NCBI RefSeq assembly: GCF_018390535.1
Contig: NZ_JAHBBW010000014.1
Coordinates: forward strand, 1-64,000
Length of the DNA: 64,000 nucleotides
Source: Bacteroides propionicigenes
Lineage (GTDB): Bacteria > Bacteroidota > Bacteroidia > Bacteroidales > Bacteroidaceae
Reading direction: 5' to 3'
Shown: piece by piece, positions 20,521 through 30,080 of the stretch
How positions within the stretch are numbered: the first letter of the stretch is position 1
Layout: every line of letters begins with the position of its first letter
Made by a program: the position numbers and the translations under genes
The notes under the pieces: model-generated
Database searches by the model: none
Told to the model about the DNA's origin: nothing
Seen by the model: only the letters and a program-made list of their open reading frames with translations

Positions 20521-21352
20521 GCCGGTGATAGCCATTATCTGCCTTGTTCTGTTACTACACAGCAGTACCATACAGGCCCAGCTTCCCGCAGAAAGGGAAG
20601 GCTTGGAGCAAAGCCGTCTAGTAACTCGTGCCACCATGTACGGTATAGGTTTTACAAACATATTCGACACCTATCTGTCCCCACAAGAATATACCGGAAT
20701 CGACTTTCGTGTCTCACGCGAAAGTATGCGTATGACCAAATGGATGAACGGCAGATTGTCTTTGCAAAGCTTCTTTCAAGCCGACATCGGTTATACCCAC
20801 AACAAAGTGGATAATAACAATACATTCTCCGCATTGGCAAACTGGAACTATGGTCTGCACTACAACTTTCCGATAACGAGTAACTTCAAGTTACTTGCCG
20901 GCGGTCTTGCCGACTTAAATGGCGGTTTCGTCTATAACCTGCGCAATACCAACAATCCGGCATCGGCACGTGCCTATATCAATTTGGATGCATCGGGTAT
21001 GGCTATCTGGAACTTACGTGTAAGAAACTACCCACTGACATTACGTTACCAAATCAACCTGCCGTTAATGGGTATCATGTTTTCACCGCACTATGGTCAA
21101 TCCTACTATGAAATTTTCTCATTAGGAAACAGTAGCGGAGTAGTGAAATTCACCTCATTACACAACCAACCTTCATTGCGACAAATGCTCACGGCAGACT
21201 TTCCGATAGGGCGAGCCAAAATGCGTCTCGCCTATATATGGGATGCTCAACAATCTAAAGTGAACGATATAAAGACACATGCCTATTCACACGTATTCAT
21301 GGTGGGCTTTATAAAGGAGCTCTATTTATTAAAAAATAAGAGGAAAAGGTGA
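20507..21352 (+). CDS. DUF3316 family secreted/outer-membrane protein
   Basis: A 281-residue protein. The frame opens at 20489, but the ATG at 20507 gives a normal signal peptide (MKLPKPVIAIICLVLLLHSS, cut after TIQAQ), so I prefer it; it overlaps parC by 14 bp. The body alternates short beta strands with aromatic residues (FFQADIGYTHN, ALANWNYGLHYNFPI, NYPLTLRYQINLPLMG) and looks like a small outer-membrane beta barrel. I recognise it as DUF3316, a Bacteroidetes family without known function. Translationally coupled to parC and followed 26 bp later by an S41 protease. Confidence 0.8.
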   Translation: MKLPKPVIAIICLVLLLHSSTIQAQLPAEREGLEQSRLVTRATMYGIGFTNIFDTYLSPQEYTGIDFRVSRESMRMTKWMNGRLSLQSFFQADIGYTHNKVDNNNTFSALANWNYGLHYNFPITSNFKLLAGGLADLNGGFVYNLRNTNNPASARAYINLDASGMAIWNLRVRNYPLTLRYQINLPLMGIMFSPHYGQSYYEIFSLGNSSGVVKFTSLHNQPSLRQMLTADFPIGRAKMRLAYIWDAQQSKVNDIKTHAYSHVFMVGFIKELYLLKNKRKR

Positions 21353-21378
21353 TAGGATAATAAATGGTAAATGATAAG

Positions 21379-22410
21379 ATGATAGGATTTCTAAAAAAGA
21401 TAATGGTTCTGGTTGTCGTGCTTTCTTTGCTAAGCAGTTGTATCCGCGAAGAAGAAACTACCAATTCTCCGAAAGGGAACTTTGAGGCGCTATGGAAAAT
21501 TATCGATGAGCAGTATTGTTTCTTGGAATACAAGCAAATAGACTGGGATGCCATCCATACAAAATACAGTAAGCTCATTACCAATACAATGAGTAGTGAA
21601 GGGCTTTTTGAAGTACTGGGAAATATGCTGAATGAACTGCAGGATGGGCACGTTAACTTAGCCTCCGCCCATAATGTATCTTACTATGACGCATGGTATC
21701 AAGATTATCCACGCAATTTCCGTGAAGACATCGTAGAAGATGTCTATCTGGGTAAGGCCAGTACCGACTACCGTACCGCCGCAGGTGTCAAATATAAGAT
21801 ATTTGAAGATAATATCGGCTATATGCGTTACGAAAGTTTCTCTTCGGGAATAGGCAATGGCAATCTGGACGAGATTCTCTCCTACCTTGCCGTATGCAAC
21901 GGACTTATCATAGATGTGCGCAGTAATGGCGGCGGCAATGTAACCAACTCCACACGCATTGCCGCCCGTTTCACCAACGAAAAAGTGCAGACCGGATATA
22001 TCTGCCATAAAACAGGCAAGGGACACAATGACTTTTCCGAACCCTACCCCATAGAGTTAGAACCCAGCAACAGCATACGCTGGCAAAAGAAAGTGGTAGT
22101 ACTGACCAACCGCCGCTCATACAGTGCAACCAACGATTTTGTCAACCAAATGAGTTGCCTGCCTAATGTCACCATCATGGGTGACAAAACCGGTGGCGGC
22201 TCCGGTATGCCTTTTACCTCCGAACTGCCTAACGGGTGGACAGTCCGCTTCTCTGCCAGCCCGCATTTCAATGTCAACATGGAACAGATAGAATGGGGAA
22301 TAGAGCCTGACATCAAAATTGATATGGACGAGGCTGATGAAGCAAAGCATATAGACACTATCATCGAAAAAGCCCGGGCTTTCCTTAAAGGAGAATGGAA
22401 TCCGGAATGA
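21379..22410 (+). CDS. S41 family (C-terminal processing type) peptidase, lipoprotein
   Basis: A 343-residue lipoprotein (signal LSLLSSC). A second in-frame ATG at 21364 would add five residues; the DNA there (GATAAGATGATAGG) looks like spacer repeat, so I use 21379. It belongs to the S41/CTP-tail-specific protease family: an N-terminal helical domain (EALWKIIDEQYCFLEY), a region with DVRSNGGGN, and the nucleophile Ser near 250 in RRSYSATNDFV followed by GDKTGGGSGMPF. S41 enzymes cleave periplasmic or surface proteins near their C-termini. The PDZ domain of typical CTPs is not evident. Likely transcribed with parC and the DUF3316 gene. Confidence 0.88.
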   Translation: MIGFLKKIMVLVVVLSLLSSCIREEETTNSPKGNFEALWKIIDEQYCFLEYKQIDWDAIHTKYSKLITNTMSSEGLFEVLGNMLNELQDGHVNLASAHNVSYYDAWYQDYPRNFREDIVEDVYLGKASTDYRTAAGVKYKIFEDNIGYMRYESFSSGIGNGNLDEILSYLAVCNGLIIDVRSNGGGNVTNSTRIAARFTNEKVQTGYICHKTGKGHNDFSEPYPIELEPSNSIRWQKKVVVLTNRRSYSATNDFVNQMSCLPNVTIMGDKTGGGSGMPFTSELPNGWTVRFSASPHFNVNMEQIEWGIEPDIKIDMDEADEAKHIDTIIEKARAFLKGEWNPE

Positions 22411-22459
22411 AATGAATAACTTTCTTTACCCTTTTGCTTGTAGAACCGGGAAAACTTCT

Positions 22460-22467
22460 TATCTTTG
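22460..22467 (+). promoter_or_regulatory. Promoter of tRNA-Leu
   Basis: TATCTTTG (-7 box) with a TTTG at 22433-22436, 23 bp upstream of it, as a possible -33. The predicted start is near 22474, about 18 bp before the tRNA. Confidence 0.55.
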
Positions 22468-22491
22468 CACCGCTTAACGGAAAATCCCCCT

Positions 22492-22573
22492 GCGGGTGTG
22501 GCGTAATTGGCAGCCGCGCCAGACTTAGGATCTGGTGCCGTGAGGCGTGTAGGTTCGAGTCCTATCACCCGCA
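22492..22573 (+). tRNA. tRNA-Leu (anticodon TAG)
   Basis: The acceptor arms GCGGGTG (22492-22498) and CACCCGC (22566-22572) pair fully, with discriminator A at 22573. The anticodon arm is CCAGA-CTTAGGA-TCTGG, giving anticodon TAG, which reads CUN leucine codons. A variable arm (TGCCGTGAGGCGT) and the T arm GTAGGTTCGAGTCCTAT follow, as expected for a class II tRNA of 82 nt. The 3' CCA is not encoded. Confidence 0.97.
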
Positions 22574-22603
22574 CACATATTTTATAAAAGACAAACAACA
22601 GGG

Positions 22604-22636
22604 AAAGAAGATGTACATAAATACATCTTCTTTTTT
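22604..22636 (+). terminator. Intrinsic terminator of tRNA-Leu
   Basis: Perfect 12-bp stem (22604-22615 with 22622-22633), a 6-nt loop and a following T-run, 31 bp after the tRNA. Confidence 0.85.
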
Positions 22637-22752
22637 CTTTTCCCACGGATTGTGTTAAAAACCTGAGATATATAAAGGTCTGAAATCTTTTTTGCATCCT
22701 GATTGTTTCAGAGGAAATTATCAAAGTTAGTTATCCACTAAAACTTTATGCA

Positions 22753-25700
22753 ATGAAGAAAAAACCTAAACTTCCTATGAAGAGAGCCTTTTGGCTGAAA
22801 AATCTATTTCTGACGGCATGCTTGCTCCTTGCGGCAACTCCCAGTTTCTCTCAAAACAAAACAGTGACCGGCACGGTGACCGATGCAACAGGCGAACCGC
22901 TTATCGGAGCGTCCGTACTGCAACAAGGTACTTCCAACGGTGTCATTACGAACATTGACGGAGAGTATTCCATCCAAGTACCGCCCGAAGCCATCTTGGA
23001 GTTTTCCTATGTAGGCATGGTGAAACAATCTATCAAGGTGGGCAACCGGAGCGTTATCGATGTACAAATGCACGATGATTCGCAGATGCTTGCCGAGACA
23101 GTCGTCATCGGTTACGGTAGCGCCAAAAAACGCGACCTCACCGGTTCCATCACCAACATCAAAGGTGATGAGATTGCCAACAAACCCGTAGTCAACCCGG
23201 TAGCTGCCCTGCAGGGCAAGATAGCCGGCGTACAGGTCATCAACTCCGGTAAAGCCGGTGCCGACCCCGAAATACGCGTGCGCGGTACAAACTCCATCAA
23301 CGGCTACAAACCGCTGTATGTAGTAGATGGCCTGTTCAATGACAACATCAACTTCCTCAATCCGCAGGACATCGAGTCCATGGAAATCCTGAAAGACCCG
23401 TCATCACTCGCCATTTTCGGTGTGCGCGGCGCCAACGGTGTCATCATCATTACCACCAAGAAGGCCAAAGAAGGGCAGACGCGTGTCAACATCAACGGCT
23501 CGTTCGGTTTCAAGACCGTAACGAACAAGATTGCAATGGTCGACGCAGCCGGTTTCAAAGAGCTTTACAACGAACAGTTGAGGAATGAAGGTAATCCCGA
23601 ATTCGACTTCACTCCCTGGACGGGCAATACCAACTGGCAGAATGAAATTTTCCAAACCGGATTCATCACCAACAACAGCGTCAGCATCACGGGCGCTTCT
23701 GCCAAACACAGCTTCTACCTCGGTGCCGGTTATGCCTACGAGCAAGGTAATATCAAGCACGAGAAATACAGCAAAGTCACACTGAATGTAAGCAACGACT
23801 ATAAAGTTACGGATAACTTCAAAGTCGGCTTCCAGTTTAACGGTGCACGCATACTGCCTGCCGATACCAAGAGTGTGGCAACAGCTCTCCGCGCCGCACC
23901 GGTAGCTCCCGTATACAATGCGGAATACGACCTGTACACCACCCTACCCGGCTTTCAGAAAGCACAGATGAATAACCCTATGGTCGATGTGGACTTGAAA
24001 GCCAACACCACCCGTGCGGAAAACTATCGTGCGTCGGGCAATGTATACGGTCAATGGGATTTCCTGAAGAACTTCCAGTTCAAAGTGATGTATTCCATGG
24101 ATTATGCTTCCAACAGCAACCGCACTTACACCCCTATCATCACCGTATTCGACAGCAGTGTGGAAGGCAACATCGTAACCCTCGGCAACGGAAAGACCGG
24201 AGTGAAACAATCCAAAGAAACCGAAGCCAAAGTACAGAGCGACTACCTCCTGACCTACACCAATACTTGGGGCAACCATAGTCTGACCGCCACCGCCGGC
24301 TTCACAACCTATTATAATAAATTGGAGATGCTGGGCGGAGAACGTACGCAAGGAGTAGGTCTGGTTATTCCCGACAATCCCGATAAGTGGTACGTCAGTA
24401 TTGGCGATGCGGCAACCGCCACCAACGAAAGCAAGCAATGGGAGCGCAGCACCGTATCCATGCTGGGACGTGTGCTCTATAATTACAAAGGAAGATATCT
24501 GTTCAACGGTTCGTTCCGTCGTGACGGTTCTTCCGCATTCTCTTATACCGGAAACCAGTGGCAGAACTTCTATTCCGTCGGTGCAGGCTGGCTGATGTCT
24601 GAAGAGGAATTCATGAAAGATATTACTTGGTTGGATATGTTGAAGCTGAAAGGTTCATGGGGTACGCTCGGCAATCAGAATCTGGATAAAGCCTATCCTG
24701 CCGAGCCGTTGCTCACCAATGCCTACTCTGCCGTATTCGGCAAACCATCCGCCATCTATCCGGGCTACCAGCTGTCCTACCTGCCTAATCCCAATCTCCG
24801 TTGGGAGAAAGTGGAAGCTTGGGAAGTAGGCGCAGAGGCCAACTTCTTCCGCAACCGCCTGCACTTTGAGGGTGTATATTACAAGAAAACCACCAAAGAC
24901 CTGCTGGCAGAAGTGCCGGGCATCTCCGGTACGGTTCCGGGCATCGGCAATCTCGGTTCCATAGAGAACAAAGGTGTGGAACTCGCTATCAACTGGCGTG
25001 ACCAGATTGGCGACTGGGGATATAACGTAGGCGCCAACTTCACAACAATCAAGAACAAAGTATTGAATCTTGTACAAGACGGTTACTCAATCATTGCCGG
25101 AGACAAGAGCCAAAGCTACACAATGGCCGGTTATCCTATCGGTTACTTCTACGGCTACAAGGTGGAAGGCGTATACCAGACAAATGAAGAAATAGCGCAA
25201 TCTCCCAAAAATACCTTGGCAACCGTTACACCGGGTGACTTGAAATTCAAAGATGTGAACGGTGACGGTGAAATCACCACTGCCGACCGTACCATGATAG
25301 GCGACCCCACTCCGGATGTCACTTACGGCATCACCCTCGGTGTAAACTACAAAAACTGGGAACTCGGCATCGACATGATGGGGCAAGGCGGCAACCAGAT
25401 ATTCCGTACATGGGACAACTACAACTGGAGCCAGTTCAACTTCATGGAGCAACGTATGGATCGTTGGCACGGACCGGGCACAAGCAATACCCAACCTTTG
25501 CTGAATACGAAGCATACCATCAACAATATGAATTCCGAGTACTATATCGAAGACGGCAGCTTCTTCCGCATCCGCAACGTACAGTTAGCGTATAACTTCG
25601 ACAAGACCCTGATATCCGGAATCGGTATGCAGGCCTTGAAACTCTATGTCAACATCCAGAACCTGAAAACGTGGAAACACAATACCGGTTACACTCCCGA

Positions 25701-25791
25701 ACTGGGCGGCACAGCCATTGCTTTCGGTGTAGACGACGGCAGCTATCCGATGCCTGCCATTTACACGTTCGGCTTCAATCTGACATTCTGA
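22753..25791 (+). CDS. SusC-like TonB-dependent outer-membrane transporter (second PUL)
   Basis: A 1012-residue SusC/RagA protein: signal peptide (cut near PSFSQ, about residue 34), a carboxypeptidase-like domain (VTGTVTDATGEPLIGASV), the TonB segment AETVVIGYGSAKKRDLTG near 115, a plug (IRVRGTNSINGYKPLYVVDG) and a barrel ending FGFNLTF. It transports oligosaccharides with the SusD-like protein encoded 69 bp downstream. The GH3 and GH144-like enzymes that follow point to a beta-glucan, perhaps beta-1,2-linked. Codons are more often C-ending than in the first susC. The 116-bp region after the tRNA terminator must hold its promoter, but I see no exact -7 box. Confidence 0.95.
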   Translation: MKKKPKLPMKRAFWLKNLFLTACLLLAATPSFSQNKTVTGTVTDATGEPLIGASVLQQGTSNGVITNIDGEYSIQVPPEAILEFSYVGMVKQSIKVGNRSVIDVQMHDDSQMLAETVVIGYGSAKKRDLTGSITNIKGDEIANKPVVNPVAALQGKIAGVQVINSGKAGADPEIRVRGTNSINGYKPLYVVDGLFNDNINFLNPQDIESMEILKDPSSLAIFGVRGANGVIIITTKKAKEGQTRVNINGSFGFKTVTNKIAMVDAAGFKELYNEQLRNEGNPEFDFTPWTGNTNWQNEIFQTGFITNNSVSITGASAKHSFYLGAGYAYEQGNIKHEKYSKVTLNVSNDYKVTDNFKVGFQFNGARILPADTKSVATALRAAPVAPVYNAEYDLYTTLPGFQKAQMNNPMVDVDLKANTTRAENYRASGNVYGQWDFLKNFQFKVMYSMDYASNSNRTYTPIITVFDSSVEGNIVTLGNGKTGVKQSKETEAKVQSDYLLTYTNTWGNHSLTATAGFTTYYNKLEMLGGERTQGVGLVIPDNPDKWYVSIGDAATATNESKQWERSTVSMLGRVLYNYKGRYLFNGSFRRDGSSAFSYTGNQWQNFYSVGAGWLMSEEEFMKDITWLDMLKLKGSWGTLGNQNLDKAYPAEPLLTNAYSAVFGKPSAIYPGYQLSYLPNPNLRWEKVEAWEVGAEANFFRNRLHFEGVYYKKTTKDLLAEVPGISGTVPGIGNLGSIENKGVELAINWRDQIGDWGYNVGANFTTIKNKVLNLVQDGYSIIAGDKSQSYTMAGYPIGYFYGYKVEGVYQTNEEIAQSPKNTLATVTPGDLKFKDVNGDGEITTADRTMIGDPTPDVTYGITLGVNYKNWELGIDMMGQGGNQIFRTWDNYNWSQFNFMEQRMDRWHGPGTSNTQPLLNTKHTINNMNSEYYIEDGSFFRIRNVQLAYNFDKTLISGIGMQALKLYVNIQNLKTWKHNTGYTPELGGTAIAFGVDDGSYPMPAIYTFGFNLTF

Positions 25792-25860
25792 CCTGCATAG
25801 CCCGGAGCAAAGTTCCCTTGCAGAATAACAGTATTTTATTAAATCTATAATAGGAAAATT

Positions 25861-27384
25861 ATGAAACTAAAGAATAAGATATTAACCCTGATAGCAGGCA
25901 CACTCACCACCTTTGCCCTGACATCCTGTAATGACTTCCTCGACCGTGACCCTCTGGGACAGTTCACCGAAGACGATGCCCCCAACGCCCTTATCGGCGG
26001 AAAGATGTACAACGTATACTACCTGATGCGCAGCTATAATATCACTGCAGGCATACCCGCCTTCATGATACACATGGTGCGCAGCGAAGATTCCGAGAAA
26101 GGAAGCGATGCCGGCGATGGTGCTGACCAAGCAGCCATGTGGGACGACTTCCAGTACACAGCTTCCAATGGTACGCTCAGTGCCTATTGGGGACAGAATT
26201 ATAAAATCATCTACCAGTGCAACGAAATACTCGATGATTTGGAGAACAGTGGAAACAAAGATGATTTGGAGAACGTCCGCACCAAAGGCGAAGCCCTGTT
26301 TTTCCGCGCCTATTGTTACTTCAACCTTGTACGCGCATGGGGAGAAGTGCCGTTAGTAACGTTCAAAATAAAAGAAGCATCCGATGCCAATGTACCCAAA
26401 ACCGCCGCGGACAAGATATACGAGCAAATAGACAAGGATCTGACCGAAGCCGAGAAATGCCTGCCGCGGACATGGACTTCCGAATATACCGGACGCATCA
26501 CATGGGGAGCCGCCCGTTCGCTGCACGCCCGTACCTACATGATGCGCAACGATTGGGGCAATATGTACGACGCCTCTACCGAAGTAGTCAAGTCAGGCAT
26601 CTACAATCTGAACACTCCGGTGGACAAAGTATTTACCGTTGAAGGTGAGAACTGCGGTGAAAGCGTATTCGAGTTGCAATGCGAATCGACCGACGCACTG
26701 AAAAACAGTGATGTCATCGGCAGCCAATTCTGCCAAGTACAAGGTGTGCGCGGTGCAGGAGACTGGGACCTCGGTTGGGGTTGGCATATGGGTACTACGC
26801 TTTTAGGACAGGCCTTCGAGCCCGGCGACCCTCGCAAAGACGCATCCCTGCTCTATTTCCGCCGAAGCATCAGCGACCCTATCACCCCGGAAAACACTAA
26901 TAAGCCTTACGGTGAGTCTCCCGTATCTACCGCTATGGGAGCTTACTTCAACAAAAAGGCATACACCGAGCCCGAGCTGCGTAAGAAATATACCAAAGAC
27001 GGCTTTTGGGTAAACATCCGCATCATCCGCTACCCGGACGTATTGCTCATGGCCGCCGAAGCCGCCAACGAAAAAGGTATTTCGGGTGAAGCTATCGACT
27101 ATCTGGAACAAGTTCGCGCCCATGCACGCGGTACGGACAGCAGCATACTTCCCAAAGTTACGTCTATCGACCAAAGCACACTGCGTGATGCCATCCGCCA
27201 CGAACGCCGTGTAGAGTTGGCATTGGAGCCCGACCGCTTCTACGACCTTGTACGCTGGGGAATTGCCAAAGAGGTACTGCAAGCTGCCGGAAAAAACTAT
27301 CAGGACAAGAATGCCCTACTGCCATTGCCGCAAGACGAGATTGACAAATCGAATGGGGTACTGGTACAGAATCCTGATTATTAG
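25861..27384 (+). CDS. SusD/RagB family lipoprotein (second PUL)
   Basis: A 507-residue SusD-like lipoprotein with signal ending LTSC (Cys22). Typical features are NDFLDRDPLGQ after the lipid Cys, the helix EALFFRAYCYFNLVRAWGEVPL, and near the C-terminus RHERRVELALEPDRFYDLVRWG and LLPLPQDEI. It is the surface lid of the SusC transporter encoded upstream and should set glycan preference. It is followed by a 319-bp non-coding gap that contains a long inverted repeat and a tandem repeat. Confidence 0.95.
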   Translation: MKLKNKILTLIAGTLTTFALTSCNDFLDRDPLGQFTEDDAPNALIGGKMYNVYYLMRSYNITAGIPAFMIHMVRSEDSEKGSDAGDGADQAAMWDDFQYTASNGTLSAYWGQNYKIIYQCNEILDDLENSGNKDDLENVRTKGEALFFRAYCYFNLVRAWGEVPLVTFKIKEASDANVPKTAADKIYEQIDKDLTEAEKCLPRTWTSEYTGRITWGAARSLHARTYMMRNDWGNMYDASTEVVKSGIYNLNTPVDKVFTVEGENCGESVFELQCESTDALKNSDVIGSQFCQVQGVRGAGDWDLGWGWHMGTTLLGQAFEPGDPRKDASLLYFRRSISDPITPENTNKPYGESPVSTAMGAYFNKKAYTEPELRKKYTKDGFWVNIRIIRYPDVLLMAAEAANEKGISGEAIDYLEQVRAHARGTDSSILPKVTSIDQSTLRDAIRHERRVELALEPDRFYDLVRWGIAKEVLQAAGKNYQDKNALLPLPQDEIDKSNGVLVQNPDY

Positions 27385-27524
27385 CCGGTAGCGAGTAACG
27401 ATTCGTACCATGCGGCATGATAACACAACCTAAGGCTGAAAGTCTTTTATTGAGGAAGTGTTAATTGAAAAGAATATAGTGTTAAGAATACATAGTAAGT
27501 AAATGTGCATAATTAGTTTATACT

Positions 27525-27610
27525 ATCTGTCATTCAGAGCGTAGCGAAGAATCTACTCTCTTGATGTATACACAGAGAAGAGATTCTTCGCTACGCTCTG
27601 AATGACAGAT
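27525..27610. repeat. 30-bp inverted repeat (REP/MITE-like hairpin)
   Basis: Perfect 30-bp arms (27525-27554 and 27581-27610) around a 26-nt centre, in the gap between susD and GH3. The core GAGCGTAGCGAAGAATCT resembles short repeats scattered between genes in many bacterial genomes (from memory). No ORF or target duplication is evident. It could act as a transcript end or stabiliser for susCD. Confidence 0.75.
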
Positions 27611-27644
27611 ACTCTTGATATAAATTAAAAATCAACACTTACTT

Positions 27645-27703
27645 ATTAAGAAGCATAGCATTAAGAAACATAACATTAAAAACATATTACAAAGAAACAT
27701 ATT
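27645..27703 (+). repeat. Four-copy ~15-bp degenerate tandem repeat ending at the GH3 start codon
   Basis: Units start at 27645, 27660, 27675 and 27689, lengths 15, 15, 14, 15. The first two differ at two of 15 positions (ATTAAGAAGCATAGC, ATTAAGAAACATAAC). The last base of the array is directly before the ATG at 27704, so it forms the A-rich translation leader. Confidence 0.6.
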
Positions 27704-30037
27704 ATGAAGAAGTTTTTCAAAAAAACAAGTCTGTTACTGGCGGCCGCCTTTATGGGCGCCGCCACGATGCAGGCACAGAAATCTCCTCAAGACATGGACC
27801 GCTTTATCGATGCACTGCTAAAGCGAATGACCGTAGAAGAGAAAATCGGGCAGTTGAACCTACCCGTTACCGGTGAAATCACTACCGGACAAGCTAAAAA
27901 CAGTGATGTAGCCAAGAAGATTGAACAAGGACTCGTCGGAGGTCTTTTCAATCTGAAAGGAGTAGCCAAGATACGCGACGTGCAGAAGCTGGCAGTAGAA
28001 AACTCACGCTTGGGCATCCCCCTGCTCTTCGGTATGGACGTAATACACGGTTACGAAACAATCTTCCCTATCCCTTTGGGACTTTCCTGTACTTGGGATA
28101 TGGCAGCCATCCAAGAATCTGCGCGAATTGCTGCCGTTGAAGCCAGTGCCGACGGTATCTCTTGGACATTCAGTCCGATGGTAGACATCAGCCGCGACCC
28201 GCGCTGGGGACGTGTCAGCGAAGGCAGCGGCGAAGATCCCTTCCTCGGTGGAGCGATTGCCAAAGCAATGGTATACGGCTATCAGGGAGCCAACCTCTCC
28301 GACCAGCTGAAGCGTAACGACGAAATCCTTGCTTGTGTCAAGCACTTCGCCCTCTACGGGGCAGGCGAAGCAGGTCGCGACTACAATACAGTAGACATGA
28401 GCCGCAATCGTATGTTCAACGAATATATGTACCCCTATGAAGCTGCCGTAGAGGCAGGTGTGGGAAGTGTGATGGCATCTTTCAACGAGATAGACGGCGT
28501 ACCCGCCACAGCCAACAAATGGCTGATGACCGATGTGCTCCGCAAGCAATGGGGCTTCAACGGCTTCGTTGTGACCGACTTTACCGGTATATCCGAAATG
28601 ATAGAACATGGTATCGGCGACCTGCAAACCGTCTCCGCACGTGCTCTCAATGCCGGCATAGATATGGATATGGTGAGTGAAGGATTTGTCGGTACGCTCA
28701 AAAAGTCTGTCATGTCGGGTAAGGTAAGCATGAAGACTCTCGACGCTGCCTGTCGCCGCATCCTTGAGGCAAAGTACAAACTCGGGCTGTTCGACAATCC
28801 CTATAAATACTGCGACCTCAACCGTCCCGCTCGTGACATCTTTACCAAAGAACACCGCGTAGCCGCACGCCGCATTGCCGCCGAGAGCTTCGTGTTGTTG
28901 AAGAACGACAGCATCAAGCAACATCCGGGTTCTCTGCCCGAACCGCTGCTCCCGCTGAAAAAGGAAGGAACCGTGGCCGTTATAGGTCCGTTGGGCAACA
29001 CGCGCAGCAATATGCCCGGTACATGGAGTGTGGCCGCACGCCTCAACGACTATCCTTCCCTATACGAGGGACTGAAAGAGATGATGTCCGGCAAAGTGAA
29101 CATCACATATGCCAAAGGCAGTAATCTCATCGGTGATGCCGCCTACGAAGAGCGCGCCACCATGTTCGGACGCTCCCTGAACCGGGACAACCGCACGGAC
29201 AAGGAGCTACTGGATGAAGCCCTGAAAACAGCCGCCGGTGCGGACGTTATCGTAGCCGCCCTCGGTGAATCCTCCGAGATGAGCGGTGAAAGCTCCAGCC
29301 GCACCAACCTCGACCTGCCCGACGTGCAACGCTCACTACTGGAAGCATTGCTGAAAACGGGCAAGCCCGTGGTACTGACCCTCTTCACCGGACGCCCGTT
29401 GACACTGACATGGGAACAGGCAAACGTACCTGCCATACTGAATGTATGGTTCGGCGGAAGCGAAGCCGCCTATGCCATAGGCGATGTATTGTTCGGAGAT
29501 GTCAACCCCAGTGGCAAGCTGACAATGACTTTCCCCAAGAATGTAGGACAGATACCGCTATTCTACAACCACAAGAATACCGGGCGTCCGTTACCGGACG
29601 GCAAATGGTTCGAGAAGTTCCGCAGCAACTATCTGGATGTGGACAACAATCCGCTTTATCCCTTTGGATATGGTTTGTCTTACACCACCTTCCAATATAG
29701 CGATATTGCCCTGAGCACCCCGTCAATGGGACAGAACGGTTCCATAACCGCCGTAGTCACCGTAACCAACACCGGAAAACGCGACGGCGCAGAGGTCGTA
29801 CAGTTATATATCCGCGACCTTGTAGGAAGCATCACCCGCCCGGTACGCGAGTTGAAAGGCTTCGAAAAGGTTTTCCTTCGCGCAGGCGAAAGCAAGACTG
29901 TTTCCTTCAAGATTACTCCCGAACTCTTACAGTTCTATAATTATGACTTGAACCACGTAGCCGAACCGGGAGAATTCGATATATTCATCGGTGGAAACAG
30001 CCAAGCTACCCGAACGGCACGCTTCACTTTGAAGTGA
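27704..30037 (+). CDS. GH3 family beta-glucosidase
   Basis: A 777-residue secreted GH3 enzyme: signal peptide (cut after MQAQ), TIM-barrel domain (LGIPLLFGMDVIHGY, PMVDISRDPRWGRVSEG), alpha/beta sandwich and a C-terminal fibronectin-III-like domain (about 665-775). The nucleophile is Asp near 292 in FVVTDFTG; the acid/base candidate is Glu near 527 in SGESSSRT. It removes glucose from oligosaccharide ends. It sits between susD and a GH144-like gene. In B. thetaiotaomicron a GH3 with beta-1,2-glucosidase (sophorose) activity has been described, and the neighbour here makes that linkage attractive, but GH3 linkage preference cannot be read from sequence alone. Confidence 0.93.
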   Translation: MKKFFKKTSLLLAAAFMGAATMQAQKSPQDMDRFIDALLKRMTVEEKIGQLNLPVTGEITTGQAKNSDVAKKIEQGLVGGLFNLKGVAKIRDVQKLAVENSRLGIPLLFGMDVIHGYETIFPIPLGLSCTWDMAAIQESARIAAVEASADGISWTFSPMVDISRDPRWGRVSEGSGEDPFLGGAIAKAMVYGYQGANLSDQLKRNDEILACVKHFALYGAGEAGRDYNTVDMSRNRMFNEYMYPYEAAVEAGVGSVMASFNEIDGVPATANKWLMTDVLRKQWGFNGFVVTDFTGISEMIEHGIGDLQTVSARALNAGIDMDMVSEGFVGTLKKSVMSGKVSMKTLDAACRRILEAKYKLGLFDNPYKYCDLNRPARDIFTKEHRVAARRIAAESFVLLKNDSIKQHPGSLPEPLLPLKKEGTVAVIGPLGNTRSNMPGTWSVAARLNDYPSLYEGLKEMMSGKVNITYAKGSNLIGDAAYEERATMFGRSLNRDNRTDKELLDEALKTAAGADVIVAALGESSEMSGESSSRTNLDLPDVQRSLLEALLKTGKPVVLTLFTGRPLTLTWEQANVPAILNVWFGGSEAAYAIGDVLFGDVNPSGKLTMTFPKNVGQIPLFYNHKNTGRPLPDGKWFEKFRSNYLDVDNNPLYPFGYGLSYTTFQYSDIALSTPSMGQNGSITAVVTVTNTGKRDGAEVVQLYIRDLVGSITRPVRELKGFEKVFLRAGESKTVSFKITPELLQFYNYDLNHVAEPGEFDIFIGGNSQATRTARFTLK

Positions 30038-30080
30038 TAAATTAGTTTCAATGGAGGGAACCGACAGTTTCATACAGGAA

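Noticed and set aside
22044..22724. 226-codon minus-strand frame across the tRNA-Leu
   Set aside because: It would read through the tRNA and the end of the S41 gene; both are strongly supported, so it is chance.
27525..27610. Insertion sequence or CRISPR remnant
   Set aside because: There is no transposase frame and no spaced identical repeat series; it is a single inverted repeat.
28004..28924. 306-codon antisense frame within GH3
   Set aside because: Shadow of the GH3 gene; no motif and no start context.
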